From Citrus sinensis (Eukaryota; Streptophyta; Magnoliopsida; Sapindales; Rutaceae): a DNA stretch of 64,000 nt. The position numbers were made by a program, and so were the translations under genes. The stretch lies in assembly GCF_022201045.2 (NCBI RefSeq), contig NC_068561.1, positions 14,533,001-14,597,000 of the forward strand. Direction: 5' to 3'. Shown here one piece after another: positions 26,486-37,639 of the stretch (positions are counted from its first letter, which is position 1; each line of letters begins with the position of its first letter). The notes under the pieces were generated by a model. The model had not been told where the DNA came from. It did no database searches and was given only the letters and a program-made list of their open reading frames with translations.

Positions 26486-27640
26486 GAAATTGATGGGTGA
26501 AGTAGACACGCAGCTAAATTGAAATTGTAAGAAAATAAAGAACAAGCACAAAAAATAGACACCAGAAATTACGTGGTTCGGTTTTTAGCCTACGTCCACG
26601 GACGAAGACAAAATGAAGTATTTTACTAGTAAAAAAGAGGGGTAAAAGCTTATTTAGTCCCTATATTATGAGGTTATTGTCCATTTAGTCCCTGTATTTT
26701 TAAAAACACCTCAAAACATCCCTGCTACTAAATATTGACACTTATGCCATATTTTTTATTATTTTTAACTTGCTTTTACAATATTACATTTTTACAATAA
26801 TGTTTCTTTTTTGGATATTAATAAAAAATTAAATTATCAAATTAAACTAAAAAATAAAATAAAAACAAAAAATGTATATATTAATTTTTGTGGAAGCTCA
26901 CGTATGTCTAAAAAATTAATATCGTAAAAAATTACATTATCAATTTTTTTAGAAAAATTAATATTTTAACTCAAGAGTGTGTTCCACAAAAATTAATATA
27001 TATTTTTTTTATTTTTTGGTGTTAAACTGGTAATTTATTTTTTTCTTTTTAATAATGTCTAAAAAAATTATTATAATAGGGTTATTTTTTTCTTTTTAAT
27101 CATGTCTAAAAAATTATTACAATAGGGCAATATTATAAAAATAAGTTAAAAGGAACAAAAGATAATGGCAAAAGTGTCAATAATTTAATGGTATTGATGA
27201 TTTGAGGTATTTTTAAAAATATAGGGACTAAACGGACACTAACTTCAAAATATAGGGACTAAACGAGCTTTTACCCCTAAAAAAGAGTTACAAGTATTAT
27301 AGTATTTTATCTCACTTCCCAAAACCCCAATACACCCAAACTCTCTAAACTCTCTCTCAAAATGCTAAGTTGCTCTTTCTCTTAATGAAATGCTTCAGTT
27401 CTTCATCTGCACTTCTATTTATAGCAAAATAGTGGCCAAGAAAATCAACGATTTTAGCCCACCAATTATGGCTTCAATTTGTCAATCTAGCTTTCAAAGT
27501 TTGTGAGCTATGTCCTCCATTTTCTTTTATTTGCTGGCACCAAAGTCAAGTACCATATTTGGTGCTGACTTTTAGGTGCTTGCTTTGACACAGACACTAT
27601 ATCCACGGGAGATTGACCATTGATAGTTTCTCGACCACTT
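26486..27640. mobile_element. Copia-like LTR fossil carrying a nested MITE
   Basis: Starts near TGTTAGGAAATTGATGGG and contains ATTACGTGGTTCGGTTTTTAG and CTACGTCCACGGACGAAG, landmarks of plant Ty1/copia LTRs also seen at 7.4 kb. The LTR is split by a Mutator-like MITE at 26639–27277 and continues after it (TTACAAGTATTATAG…). No coding part is visible. The right end is not resolved. Confidence 0.5.
26639..27277. mobile_element. Mutator-like MITE with 9-bp target duplication
   Basis: Begins GGGGTAAAAGCTTATTTAGTCCC and ends with the near-exact reverse complement (GGGACTAAACGAGCTTTTACCCC). It is flanked by a perfect 9-bp direct repeat TAAAAAAGA (26630–26638 and 27278–27286). The inverted repeats extend about 200–250 bases inward (TTTTTAAAAACACCTCAAA against TTTGAGGTATTTTTAAAAA). 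The 9-bp duplication and long inverted repeats point to a MULE-derived element. Non-coding, 639 bp, inserted in a copia-like LTR. Confidence 0.85.
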
Positions 27641-28600
27641 AAATTAATACCTACCCAATAATTTTTACTGTTTTCGTAATATCAAATATTCTTCCTCACA
27701 CCATAAGTTTTCAATATTTTCTTATTTTCAAATATACTTGCATTCACATTTCTTTAAATTAAATAAATTAAAATTTAAAAATGTTAAATGATAAAATAAA
27801 AAAATTAATCTTATTTTTTATTTATTTTAATTCTAATCTTTTCTTGTTATTTGTATACTAAAGTGCTAACAAATAATAAATAAATTTTTTTTATAAAAAA
27901 TCCAATTTTTAAATAAAATCCAAATTTTAAATACATATTTGCTTTTCATGTAGATTGGAGCAAATCATTCTTTGACTATTTTTTCTGATAATAGATGTAG
28001 ATTTTTATATATTTCTAAGAGAAATTATCAAACAATTGATTCATTTACATATTTTTTCTTTAAGTTTTTTATGATAGAAAGATAATTGGGTATTATAAAA
28101 ATATTAGGGCATAAGTAATAGATGGTGATTTTAGTAGGAGAACTAGAAATCGAGCACCCCTCTCCCTCTATTCACCAAGGCAAACCTTTTCCATACTAAT
28201 ATAACAATCTTTACAATGCCTGAGACGACCCCCATATCCCAGCTTGTAAAATTTCTTTTTTTTTAAGATATATTTCATGACATATTATTACTCCATTTGC
28301 TTTCTAAGTTGCTCAAATATATTATCAATAATAACCCCATTCTATTCAAGGCATCGAAGGATACTATTGAGACCAAAAAAATCGATTAGTTGTGAACGTG
28401 AATATATTATTGCAAGCTTACAACAAAATGTTTGGAAAGAAAAAGAAAAGAAAATTTTTTTGATAACTTCACTCCAAAGGAAATAGGCAAGACAAATTGT
28501 GCCACAAAGCTGAAATAAGTTACAATTGATGGGAAAAAATTAATCTCTGCAAAGAAACTTGAATCCATGCATGCAAACGTACGAGCGAGTGGCCGGAACT
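27640..28600. other. AT-rich intergenic DNA downstream of laccase 3
   Basis: No gene. AT-rich with T- and A-runs; the last part probably holds the laccase 3 3' UTR. Confidence 0.5.
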
Positions 28601-28603
28601 AAA

Positions 28604-31115
28604 TCAACACTTGGGGAGATCCGCCGGCGGCGGAGGCAGCTTCTGATTCGGAAGATTTCCATCTAACACAATCCAAGCCATTTTCAAACCCCAACTTATA
28701 TGCACCTCAAAATGGCAGTGCATGAACCACACCCCTGTAAAAATAAAAAATTATACAAATAAGTTAACAATATTTTTAAAATATCATGAGCAAACGAAAT
28801 TCTGATAAAATTTTAACATGATGCTGAAAGAGATAAGATAAAATCGATGCTAGTTTAATTACTCACTTAACTGAACCAGTTAGCTCTTTCTCTTTAGCAT
28901 TTTTCTTAAAATAAATGTATATGTGAAAAGATTTTATTAGATTTGTTGTTCTTAATCACCTGGATTGTCGGCTCGGAAACGAATGGCAACCCAGCCGCCA
29001 GATGGCACGCCAACGGTGTTTCTCTCGACAGGGTCAATAAGATTGAAGTTTTTACGGTCTTTTCTGGGGTCATAGTTTCCGAAACCTTGTCCGACAACAA
29101 AGAAATTAAAGCCATGCAAATGAAGCGGGTGACTCTCAGCACCAAGAATGCTGGTGTCCTGCATCACCAGCTCCACAGTCGTATTGAACGGAAGAACGAC
29201 CGCTTTTGTTCCATTCATCACGCTTGTATTATTAGGCGGCGTGCCCGTGTAGTTGAATTTTATCAATGGAGTGCTCGGAAAATCCGTAGTGTAAACGCCA
29301 TTTTGTCCGAAGAAGTGTGCTTGGAGGAGGGCAGTGGATGGTAGAATGAAGGAGAAGTTGTTCACAGAAGCTGCAAATTTAGTTGAATTATTCGGTCCTT
29401 GGCAGGTTTGGTTTTTCGGACAAGGGTTTGTTCCAAGGCCAACTGTGAAGAAGAATCGCTTATCAACAGTCTGCGGAACGTTAGCTGGGAATTGAGCATT
29501 TGCCAGGCTGCGAAGCCTGGTTGTGTAATTGAAAGCAAAAGCAGTGTCGTTAAGAGCAGGTAATGTCGGTTTCATAAGTGGTAATTTTTTAATTGAGACT
29601 GTACTCGAACGGGGATGTTTTGTGGGTGCTTCATATTCGAGGATGCCAGCGACAGTGGAGTTGTCGAATGTGCCCTGTCCAGTTGCATATGGCCTAGCTG
29701 ACATTAAGAAAGTGGCATTTGGGTAAGAGGGTTTTGTTTTTAGAAGAATGTTTGTGGTCTGTCCTGGGGTTATCAGAAGTATATCAGTTTGAAAAGGCTT
29801 CATGTAAATGGCGTCCACGTCGACAACTGTTACAGTGTGATTTGCAATACTGAAGAATAGTTCATCATTGAGTGCTGCGTTGATCAGACGCAGAAGGTAA
29901 GTTTTTCCGGGCTTCACCTTTAGCTTGAATGTATCTGCATGCAACCAAATGATCGTGTTATACGTGTAGGTTCATATTTATATGATTATTCTCGGGTGTG
30001 AAAACCTGTACTTTAGAAAGTGTGAATTTGTTAATTTTACAATGCTGAAGAATTCTTTTATAAAGTTGTAAAATGCCAAATCTGCAATTGCAGACATCTA
30101 TGCCTGAGAATGACTCCATATATATACAATGACTCCATAAACATAATGTCAAAGAGTAATAAGTAAGCTGCTTAAATAAAACAAGCGATACCTTTGGCTG
30201 AGCAATTATACAAAGGCCCTGGGAGACCATTGATGGTATAAGCATCAGAAACATTCGGCCCTGCACCTGTTTGTAGGGACTGGTTGATGATTGCTTCGGT
30301 ATCTGCATTAAACCACTCTCCTGCGATTTATTTAAGCATATGTTAGTAACTTTGACTTCTGAATTTATCAATTAATTTGTATTAATAATGAGCAGGTACC
30401 AAAGATGATAGGAACTTCTTTGTATGGTTTGGGAAACGGATAAGGCACTCCTCGCTTTGGGAAAATGACAAGGGGGCCATACACAGTCGCTCGTAACCAA
30501 GATATATGAGCATGCCAAAAGAGGGTCCCTCTTTGTCCCGAAATTGTGAAATTGTATACATAACTCTGGCCTGTCTGTATAGGGCATTGAGTTATGTATG
30601 CAGGCCCATCAGCCCATCCACTCAGTAGCTGTCGAATCCCATGCCTAGATCCCCCCAAAACAAAAGAGAGTCAAATAAGCAATTAATTTCTTGTGGGAAT
30701 TTGATTTAGAAAACTTCTTGTTGTTAATTACAAAAAACATACCAATGGATTGAGATGTTGTTTGGGACATGATTAACCACTTTGATAATAAGACGATCAC
30801 CCTCTCTGGCAACAATGCGGGGCCCTGGAAACTGTCCATTTACTGTGATTATGCTTTTGGTGTGGCACAGTCGTGTCACATTTTGCATCTTAATCTACAA
30901 AAATGAAGACAAAAATTAATGAATGCATGCATCAAGAATTGCCTTGAATAAAAAATGAATTAATCCCAACATTTCAAGCAAATTAATTGATTGTGCTACG
31001 TGACGCGTACATCAAACTTGTAGTGCCTGGTAATGCTGGCTACAGCAAGGCCAGCAGGAAAGAGAAACCAAACACACAAAATTGCTAGCGATGACGGAAG
31101 AAGAGAAGCACCCAT
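28604..31115 (-). CDS. LAC17-like: Laccase 3 (LAC17-type, EC 1.10.3.2)
   Basis: Secreted cell-wall laccase and, by eye, the closest of the three to Arabidopsis LAC17 ([36 protein letters not shown]). Six minus-strand exons join in frame: 31115–31011, 30894–30743, 30644–30400, 30320–30192, 29934–28960 and 28734–28604, giving 578 residues. The signal peptide is [18 protein letters not shown]. Copper motifs: [41 protein letters not shown] and [10 protein letters not shown]-type ending consistent with the family, where the Phe/Leu after HCH reads as Phe in this copy. Exon 5 is 15 bases longer than in laccase 2, within the variable linker ([12 protein letters not shown]). A TATA run lies about 70 bases upstream of the start. 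Confidence 0.95.
29865..29885 (-). promoter_or_regulatory. miR397-like target site in laccase 3
   Basis: Same codon position as in the paralogues (LINAALND). The miR397 seed is fully matched. Mismatches fall at the outermost 3' miRNA base and at miRNA position 12, next to the normal cleavage site. Regulation is inferred from family knowledge. Confidence 0.6.
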
Positions 31116-31181
31116 TTTCAGTAATTAAGCTGAAGATAAGTTTATTTGTTTTGCAGTTTAGAGCTTACTAGAATGTGTGTC

Positions 31182-31229
31182 TATATATATATGGGGTTGA
31201 ATGAAAGGTGTTTGGTCGATTAGGTGACA
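31182..31229 (-). promoter_or_regulatory. Laccase 3 promoter: TGTCACCTAAT box and TATA box
   Basis: A TATATATATATAG run at about 31181–31192 lies some 70 bases upstream of the start codon. The 11-mer TGTCACCTAAT at 31229–31219 is just upstream of it and is identical to the one upstream of laccase 2. An ACCAAAC heptamer, which also fits the secondary-wall MYB element, follows at 31217–31211. Confidence 0.55.
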
Positions 31230-31542
31230 AAGATGGTCGAAATTTTGTGGACGTTGCAAAGCTTCTGGCAATTTTTTGACAAGACAAGTTCCGGTTTGAA
31301 CAACTCTAGAGTGTTGTCAAAGACAATCTATTCGTGTGTGACCATTATTTGTCTTCGTGACAATTGTTTTCTTAATCATGATGATAAATATGTTTGGTTT
31401 TCAAGCCAATTAGCTTTGATCTTGAACTGATTACTACTAATTTATGAAAGTGGGGTTACCCTTTTGGGATTTTTTCTCACGTAATTATACAGTAATTAAT
31501 TACTACTTTTTCCTCAAATAGGTAATGCAGTGCCCACACGGA

Positions 31543-31803
31543 TTTTTCGGAATACTTGATGAATTATTTTTACGTAGGCTAATATACGCTGGCCAGCTTA
31601 TGCAATTAAACAAAGATTATTTTTTTTTCCACCAAGAATATCTGATGAATTATCACTATATAGGACAATATAGGCTAGTTGGTGCAATTAAACAAGCTTA
31701 AATGTTAAGTGATTTTTTTTTTTTCGGAATATTTGATGAATTATTGCTATATAGGCCAATATAGGCTAGTTGTTGCAATTAAACAAGCTTAAATGTTAAA
31801 TGT
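31543..31803. repeat. Tandem triplication, unit about 85–90 bp
   Basis: Three adjacent degenerate copies of a unit with TTCGGAATATTTGATGAATTA, then (TATA)GGCCAATATAGGCTAGTT, then GCAATTAAACAAGCTTAAA. Copies 2 and 3 are much more alike than copy 1. It lies in intergenic DNA upstream of laccase 3 with no coding potential. Confidence 0.7.
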
Positions 31804-32930
31804 TATTGGGTTCTTACCTTTAAGGTAAAGTTTTCAGGCAATGTGATTTTTCAACGTGCTATTATACTATAGCCCAAACATGGTACTAGAGCAGATTCGA
31901 CCTAAACATTTTATGTTCAAATCCCCCTGATACAAATTAAAATCATGCATAATGAAAGGCTGCCTCTATTCGATTCACAAAATAAGGGCAAATGACGCAT
32001 GGAAATGTTAAGATGTGATTATGCACCTATAGAATGGGTAGAACTCCGATTTGTAGGTGTGGGAGCTCAAGTGCTTATAAGGCCACATGATTAACTTAGA
32101 GGTATCTGTACAATCCTACCCTCTTTTAGAATGATCGAGGATCTCGCACGCATCAAGGAGCAACTTCTTTCATTCACTCTGTCCATAACGAGGGTCCTTT
32201 CCAAGAAATATCTGCTCTAATACGAACGTATGTATTAAACTCATCCTTAATAACCAGCTTATAAGGAGAGAAATTAAATCACTTAGAAGTTCACATGACA
32301 AGGTTAACTTAGTGATGACACCAATGGGGGACTCAGTTAATGGAGTTGTTAAAAACCCAAGCTTCTTGGTCGTTGTTGCCTAACAGGTGCAACAAATTAG
32401 GGGGAAAAAAAAGTAAAATTAAAGTGATAAGCATGGCAAACAGTGTTTTCATGCAACAATAATATCAGTTGTCATACTTGGTGATGAAGTAAGTCAGCTT
32501 CGGGGGAAGTTGCAATCAAGCAGTTGTTATAAAGTCTCGCATCAACAAGAGCTTTTTCATTTTCATGAAAAAGATGGGGAACAGGACCAGTTGAGAGAAC
32601 CTTCCGTTGGGTGAAGAATTAATCGAGCTTTAAAGAGTTTTTACGCAAGTGAAAAGAGGGTCGAACTGTTATGTGGATCAATTGAAATCACACATGAAAT
32701 TAAAAAAATGGCATAACTCCACGTTAATGAAGCTTGATTCAAATGCAGGCAATGAGGTCCCAGCAGTGATCATAATTGTTCATGCAGCAGCCTTAAAGCT
32801 TACAGGATAGAATTTGTAGTTGTACCAACTTCAATCCTTGTCGTGGCCAAAAAAGGAGAAGGCAAAAAAAATTTATTACCGAAAAGGCTTGGTGAACATT
32901 GTAAGATTGGAGAGGTAGGTTGTTTGATAT
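31804..32930. other. Intergenic DNA
   Basis: Less AT-rich than its surroundings. I see no gene or clear element. The stretch 32400–32860 has open pieces but no recognisable protein, and may be old transposon debris. Confidence 0.4.
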
Positions 32931-34337
32931 TAGAGGTGGCAAAAATACACACTCAGTTCGGACCCAGACCGCATCCGGGCATTGTGGGCCGGGTATTATC
33001 CGGTCCGGGTATTATCCGGTCCGGGTATGAAGCCGGGTCGATTTTGTACATCACTTAATAAATCCGGAATCCATATTTTATTAAAAAAATATTATAAATA
33101 TATATTATTTTAAATATTTATATTTATTTGACTCATTTATTACACATATATAAAGTTTTAAGGGTAAAAGCCTATTTAGTCCCTATATTTTAAGATTAGT
33201 ATCCATTTAGTCCCCGTATTTTTAAAAATACCTCGAAACATCCATACTGTTAAAGTATTGATACCTCTATTATTATTTTTATTTCTTTTGGCTTACTTTT
33301 ACAATATTACCCTTTTATAATAATTTTTTTGTTTGGACATTAATAAAAATAAAATAATTAAATTACCAATTTAACCCTAAAAAATAAAAATAAAATTATA
33401 TTAATTTTTTTGCAAGCACTATTTGCACACTTGATAGTTTGCATACAATTTTTGACAATTAAAAATTAATATAATTTTTTTTTATTTTTTAGGGTTAAAT
33501 TGGTAATTTAATTATTTTCTTTTTATTAATGTCTAAACAAAAAATTTATTATAAAAGGGTAATATTGTAAAAGTAAGCCAAAAGAAATAAAAAGTAATGG
33601 TAGGGGTATCAATACTTTAATGGTAAGGATGTTTCGAGGTATTTTAAAAAATACGGGAACTAAATAGACACTAATATTAAAATATATGGACTAAATGAGC
33701 TTTTACCCGCCGAAAGTGCATGGTTTGGTGCTGCGAGAGCAATAATGCACTTCACAAGACACAAATTAATACACCTTTAAAGACACTATAGCTTTCAAAG
33801 TTAAGCAATTGTTTTTCACCCAAGTTTAGGCTCATCTTCCTGTGGGAGCCAATTGTTTTCACAACGAAAATGAACCCAATGTTTTTTTTTTTCACCCCTT
33901 TCTTCAATTTGAGAAGATTCAGGGAAACGAAGTTCATCAAAAAAAATATATATGACATGTGATTTTGCGTTGAATGGTACATGGAAAATTTTAATGTTAT
34001 TTTTGGCAGGGAGCAAAGGGGTTGGCTATACTTTTGTATTGTTTTAAGCATAAATTAATCACCCATAATCTGTACTTTATGTATTGCTAATTTAGTTATG
34101 TATTGCTAATTTTTAAACACTTAAAATTTATATTTTCATATCAAATTTTATTAAAATAAATTTAAAACTTATAAAATTACCAAAAATAAAAAATATGTAC
34201 ACATATAATATTAAAAAAATATAAAATTTAGATACCTGAATTAAAACTCGGCCTGGACCCAGACCAGGCAAAATTACATCCGGGCAGGGTTCGGCCATTG
34301 CGATACCCGGACCCGGCCCGGGGTTTTGCCAACCCTA
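32931..34337. mobile_element. hAT-like element with CCGG-rich ends and a nested MITE
   Basis: Begins TAGAGGTGGCAAAA and ends TTTTGCCAACCCTA. The flanking 8-mers are TTTGATAT and CTTGATAT (7 of 8 match), fitting a hAT 8-bp target duplication with one later change. Both ends carry subterminal CCGGGTCCGG/CCCGGACCCGG motifs that stand out in this AT-rich region. The interior is non-coding and is broken by the Mutator-like MITE at 33162–33708. A related element lies at 58.5 kb. Confidence 0.7.
33162..33708. mobile_element. Mutator-like MITE, second copy
   Basis: Starts GGGTAAAAGCCTATTTAGTCCC and ends ACTAAATGAGCTTTTACCC. Its long inverted repeats (ATTTTTAAAAATACCTCGAAACATCC against its mirror) match the element at 26639. 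I found no 9-bp direct repeat at its borders, so one flank was probably altered after insertion. Confidence 0.7.
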
Positions 34338-36080
34338 CTTGATATGATCCTCATTTAACCACAAAGCTTGAATATTAAGTTGGGCCATATATTCCAAAAG
34401 TTGACCCAAAAATTTCTCGGTAACATTGTTTACTTGGGCTCAAGGTGCCAAGCTCTATCGTGTTGGGCTTTTATCGTCATCAATGTCAATATAATACATG
34501 ACGGGTTTCCGACCCCTAACAATTTTCATAAAATAAGACGACCATGAGAAAAGTTAAAAGTAATTTATTTTCATAAATTTGTTTTCTTCATCCTATCAAT
34601 AATCAATATTATTGCGTCACATTAATTTGTATAAAAATATTGTGTTAAAAAAAAAAGCTCTAGTATTACTCCAAGGGGCTGTTTTGTGATAATTAAATAT
34701 GTTGGGATTGTGTTACTTTAGGATAATAATATCAATCTTCAGTTTGGTGTAAGAGTAACATTAGGAAAAATAATTCTAGGCCGACTGATTAGTGAAGTGA
34801 ATAATTAAAAAATCTATCGCAAGGAAAACCTTGGGATAAAAGTGTTAAAGTTAAAACATTTATCATAACGTAAGGCACGAGATGACTGATAAGAAAATCA
34901 AAACTAAATTCCTAAATTCTTGAATGTTAATGATGAGTAATATCTTTATATACATGGACTAATGACATTATTGTATAATATATTTTCATATCTATAGACA
35001 ATTTTTCTTATTATTTTCTATAATGAATTATTGCATAAACTCTTATTCAAAAATTATAAATAGGTTTTAAATAAAAAAAAATATAGGAAGGTTCTTTTTT
35101 TTTTTCAATGCTTATATTTACCGATAAATTTATTTAATTTAGATTATATTTATATTACTTCATTATTATTTTTTAGCTATTTTCAACGTCTGATGTAAAT
35201 TTTGGACACTTAACATGAAAATATGAGTTTATGGTGGAGAAAATTTACTTTCAAAATTGTAGCGTAACAATTAATTTAAGATAATTTTAGTTAGATTAAT
35301 ATATAAAATAAATTAATAAGATAACTTTGATTAAATTAATGTATAAATAATATTAGTGGCTATCTAATCCAATGGCATACTAAACGCAATATAAGATCAT
35401 TTATAGTCCAATCTTATATTGTATCTAATACCATCTTATCTCATCCTATTTCGTGTACACTCAAAATATTTTATCATATGTATGTTATTATATTTTTCGA
35501 TAAATACGTGAGATTAATAAATGTCGCAAATGACTATCAATAGTCCTCATGCAAACGTTGAAGAATAAAAGTAGGTGGCCTAATCCATAAACATAACGAT
35601 CACGCAACAAATTTGCCAAAAGCATTGGTCATAAAATTTTCCTCTCTAAAAGTATATATCAAAATATGGAAGGACAAAATCGGCATAAATAATTCCCCCA
35701 TATACGGCGGCGAAGTTCCCAAATCTAAACTTCCATTACTTTTAGGAAATTGTTAAGGTACAGTGTTCGCACCATACATCAATTCTATAATAGAACGTAG
35801 AACAAACAAAAACTGTAGTTACTGGCAGGCAGCAACTGCTTAGTTGATGTACGGTATATGATAGCGTACCGTGATAAACCCTTTTACATTTAACTAAACG
35901 ATTATTAAGAAGCCACTTAAATAATGGACAAAAGAAGAATTTGCTACCATTATGACTAATTCATGGGAGCTGAATGAACGAATAATTGATAACCTTAAAC
36001 TACACAATAATTCCAAACAAAAATATTATTTATCACTAATTACACGTGTCCTAATAAAAAAATATTTTTTTGTGGGACCT
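34338..36080. other. Intergenic DNA downstream of the PCS1-like gene
   Basis: No gene seen. AT-rich up to about 35700. The last few hundred bases before 36085 probably hold the PCS1-like 3' UTR. Confidence 0.45.
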
Positions 36081-36084
36081 GCAC

Positions 36085-37416
36085 TTAAAGACCCACACCA
36101 AATCTCTGACCAGCCAGATCACACCGTACTTGGGCCATTCCGATTCTTGATCTCTCCAGATCAAATTCCATCCACACGTTTTGTTGGTGATGGTGTCCAA
36201 TCACGTAGGCCTCCACGCCTAATAAATCAGAATTCCCAAATGTGAAACAGTACACCGAATCAATTCCCCTCACTTCACCCGGTGCCCGATACAAGAGACG
36301 GTCGCCCGATACACTCATTTCGGCACCCCGAAACACGAGACTCACTGCTGGTAGCTGGGGCAGCCGCGATTGATTTTGTGGGACTCGGTAGCACAAATCC
36401 ATTGCTCCTTGGAAAACGAAATTTTGATCCTCCAGAACTTTTAAAATACTTGCGGTTTGGTTCAAGAACTCGGTTCTCAAAGCAGCGTAAGCTGGGCCGA
36501 GTAAAAAAGTGAATTGGGTACCTGAATCCACCATTGTTTGACCCGCCCCGGTATGGTCCGGTACAAAGACGGATCTTGGTATCGGAAGTAATTTATCCAA
36601 GACTTTGATTCCTTCAAGCTGAACCGTGTAAGCAACTCGATCAAAATACGGTAATGGGGTTGTCATTTGGATTAATGGCGTGTAATTCAACGGGAGGAGC
36701 CAAGGCAAGTCGGCATCACCGAGTAATAGCAGCCCCGAAAAATCGGCTCCCGATATGCAGTAAGAGAATTTTGGGAAACCCATTTGAGATACAAAAGATA
36801 ATGAGCCGCGATTCATGCCCATTAAGCCAGTGTTCTTCCCGTCTTCATCCGAGCTGGAGCTGAATACCGAGTCCATACACCCGAAAATCAGACCCGAAAT
36901 CTCGGAAGACCCGATAAAAAATTGATCGGACGCGAGATTTCCTTCTGATGAAGAAGCGTCCGCGTAGGAGAGTGTGGCGTGGCAGAGGCTGTTGTTGTCG
37001 CAAGAAACCGGAATGGTGAAGTCTCTGGTCCGGTTGACGCAGGTGGGTGAAGAACAAGTAACCGGTTTATAAGAGGAGGACAGGTTCGGGTCAAAAGCAT
37101 TCGGGTAAGAATAGCGGGTATTGTTGCAATGGAGCCAAGAGAGCTCACTGCCGGTGTCCAAAACCATTGAGACGTTTTGCGGAGGCGTGCCCACTGTTAA
37201 GGAGACTGCGAGGCTCACATTGTGATGAAAAGGAAGCTTGTTTGGCGATCTCGGGAAGGACCCGGATGGAATTTCTTGAGTCCTGAGGGGCAGTATTAGC
37301 ACATCTGGCGAAGAAAAGGCGAGCTGGATTTGGATCAAAAGAACGTGGAGGAGTGAAAAATACGGAGATTTTAGACATGGGTTCAAGAAACTGTACCCAA
37401 AAATGTAACCTTTCAT
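36085..37416 (-). CDS. PCS1: PCS1-like pepsin-type aspartic protease (A1 family)
   Basis: Atypical plant aspartic protease; Arabidopsis PCS1 (PROMOTION OF CELL SURVIVAL 1) is needed for cell survival in gametes and embryos and sits in the endoplasmic reticulum. Intronless frame of 443 residues. A hydrophobic N-terminal segment (SLLHVLLIQIQLAF, about 21–34) fits a signal peptide. The two catalytic aspartates are in DTGS (87–90) and DSGT (297–300). The Cys-rich insert CNNTR…CSSPTC…CDNNSLC is typical of nepenthesin-like plant enzymes. The C-terminal block SVYCFTFGNSDLLGVEAYVIGHHHQQNVW is nearly the PCS1 sequence as I recall it. There is no C-terminal GPI tail. The first Met is used; about 20 residues precede the signal core, so a start further in is possible only if that extension is untranslated. 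Confidence 0.93.
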   Translation of the reverse strand: MKGYIFGYSFLNPCLKSPYFSLLHVLLIQIQLAFSSPDVLILPLRTQEIPSGSFPRSPNKLPFHHNVSLAVSLTVGTPPQNVSMVLDTGSELSWLHCNNTRYSYPNAFDPNLSSSYKPVTCSSPTCVNRTRDFTIPVSCDNNSLCHATLSYADASSSEGNLASDQFFIGSSEISGLIFGCMDSVFSSSSDEDGKNTGLMGMNRGSLSFVSQMGFPKFSYCISGADFSGLLLLGDADLPWLLPLNYTPLIQMTTPLPYFDRVAYTVQLEGIKVLDKLLPIPRSVFVPDHTGAGQTMVDSGTQFTFLLGPAYAALRTEFLNQTASILKVLEDQNFVFQGAMDLCYRVPQNQSRLPQLPAVSLVFRGAEMSVSGDRLLYRAPGEVRGIDSVYCFTFGNSDLLGVEAYVIGHHHQQNVWMEFDLERSRIGMAQVRCDLAGQRFGVGL

Positions 37417-37639
37417 CGTAATGAAACAGCCTCTGTTTCAGGGTACTGCAATAGAAAATACAGAGAATCTGGGAAAGGAAAACACAATGAACTGAAATCA
37501 AAGGAGTCCGAGTCAGAGAGTTGGAAGCTTCTTCTATTCTTGGATCTTGAGAGTGAGATTTGTGGATTTGGAGACGGCGTCGTTTGAAAGATTTCGAGAC
37601 AACAATGTTGGTAACTACTAACTAGTACCAACCACCAAC

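Noticed and set aside
33155-34048. GTTTTAAG direct repeat at 33155–33162 and 34041–34048 as a target duplication
   Set aside because: The repeat overlaps the MITE's terminal inverted repeat and is AT-rich, so a chance match is likely.
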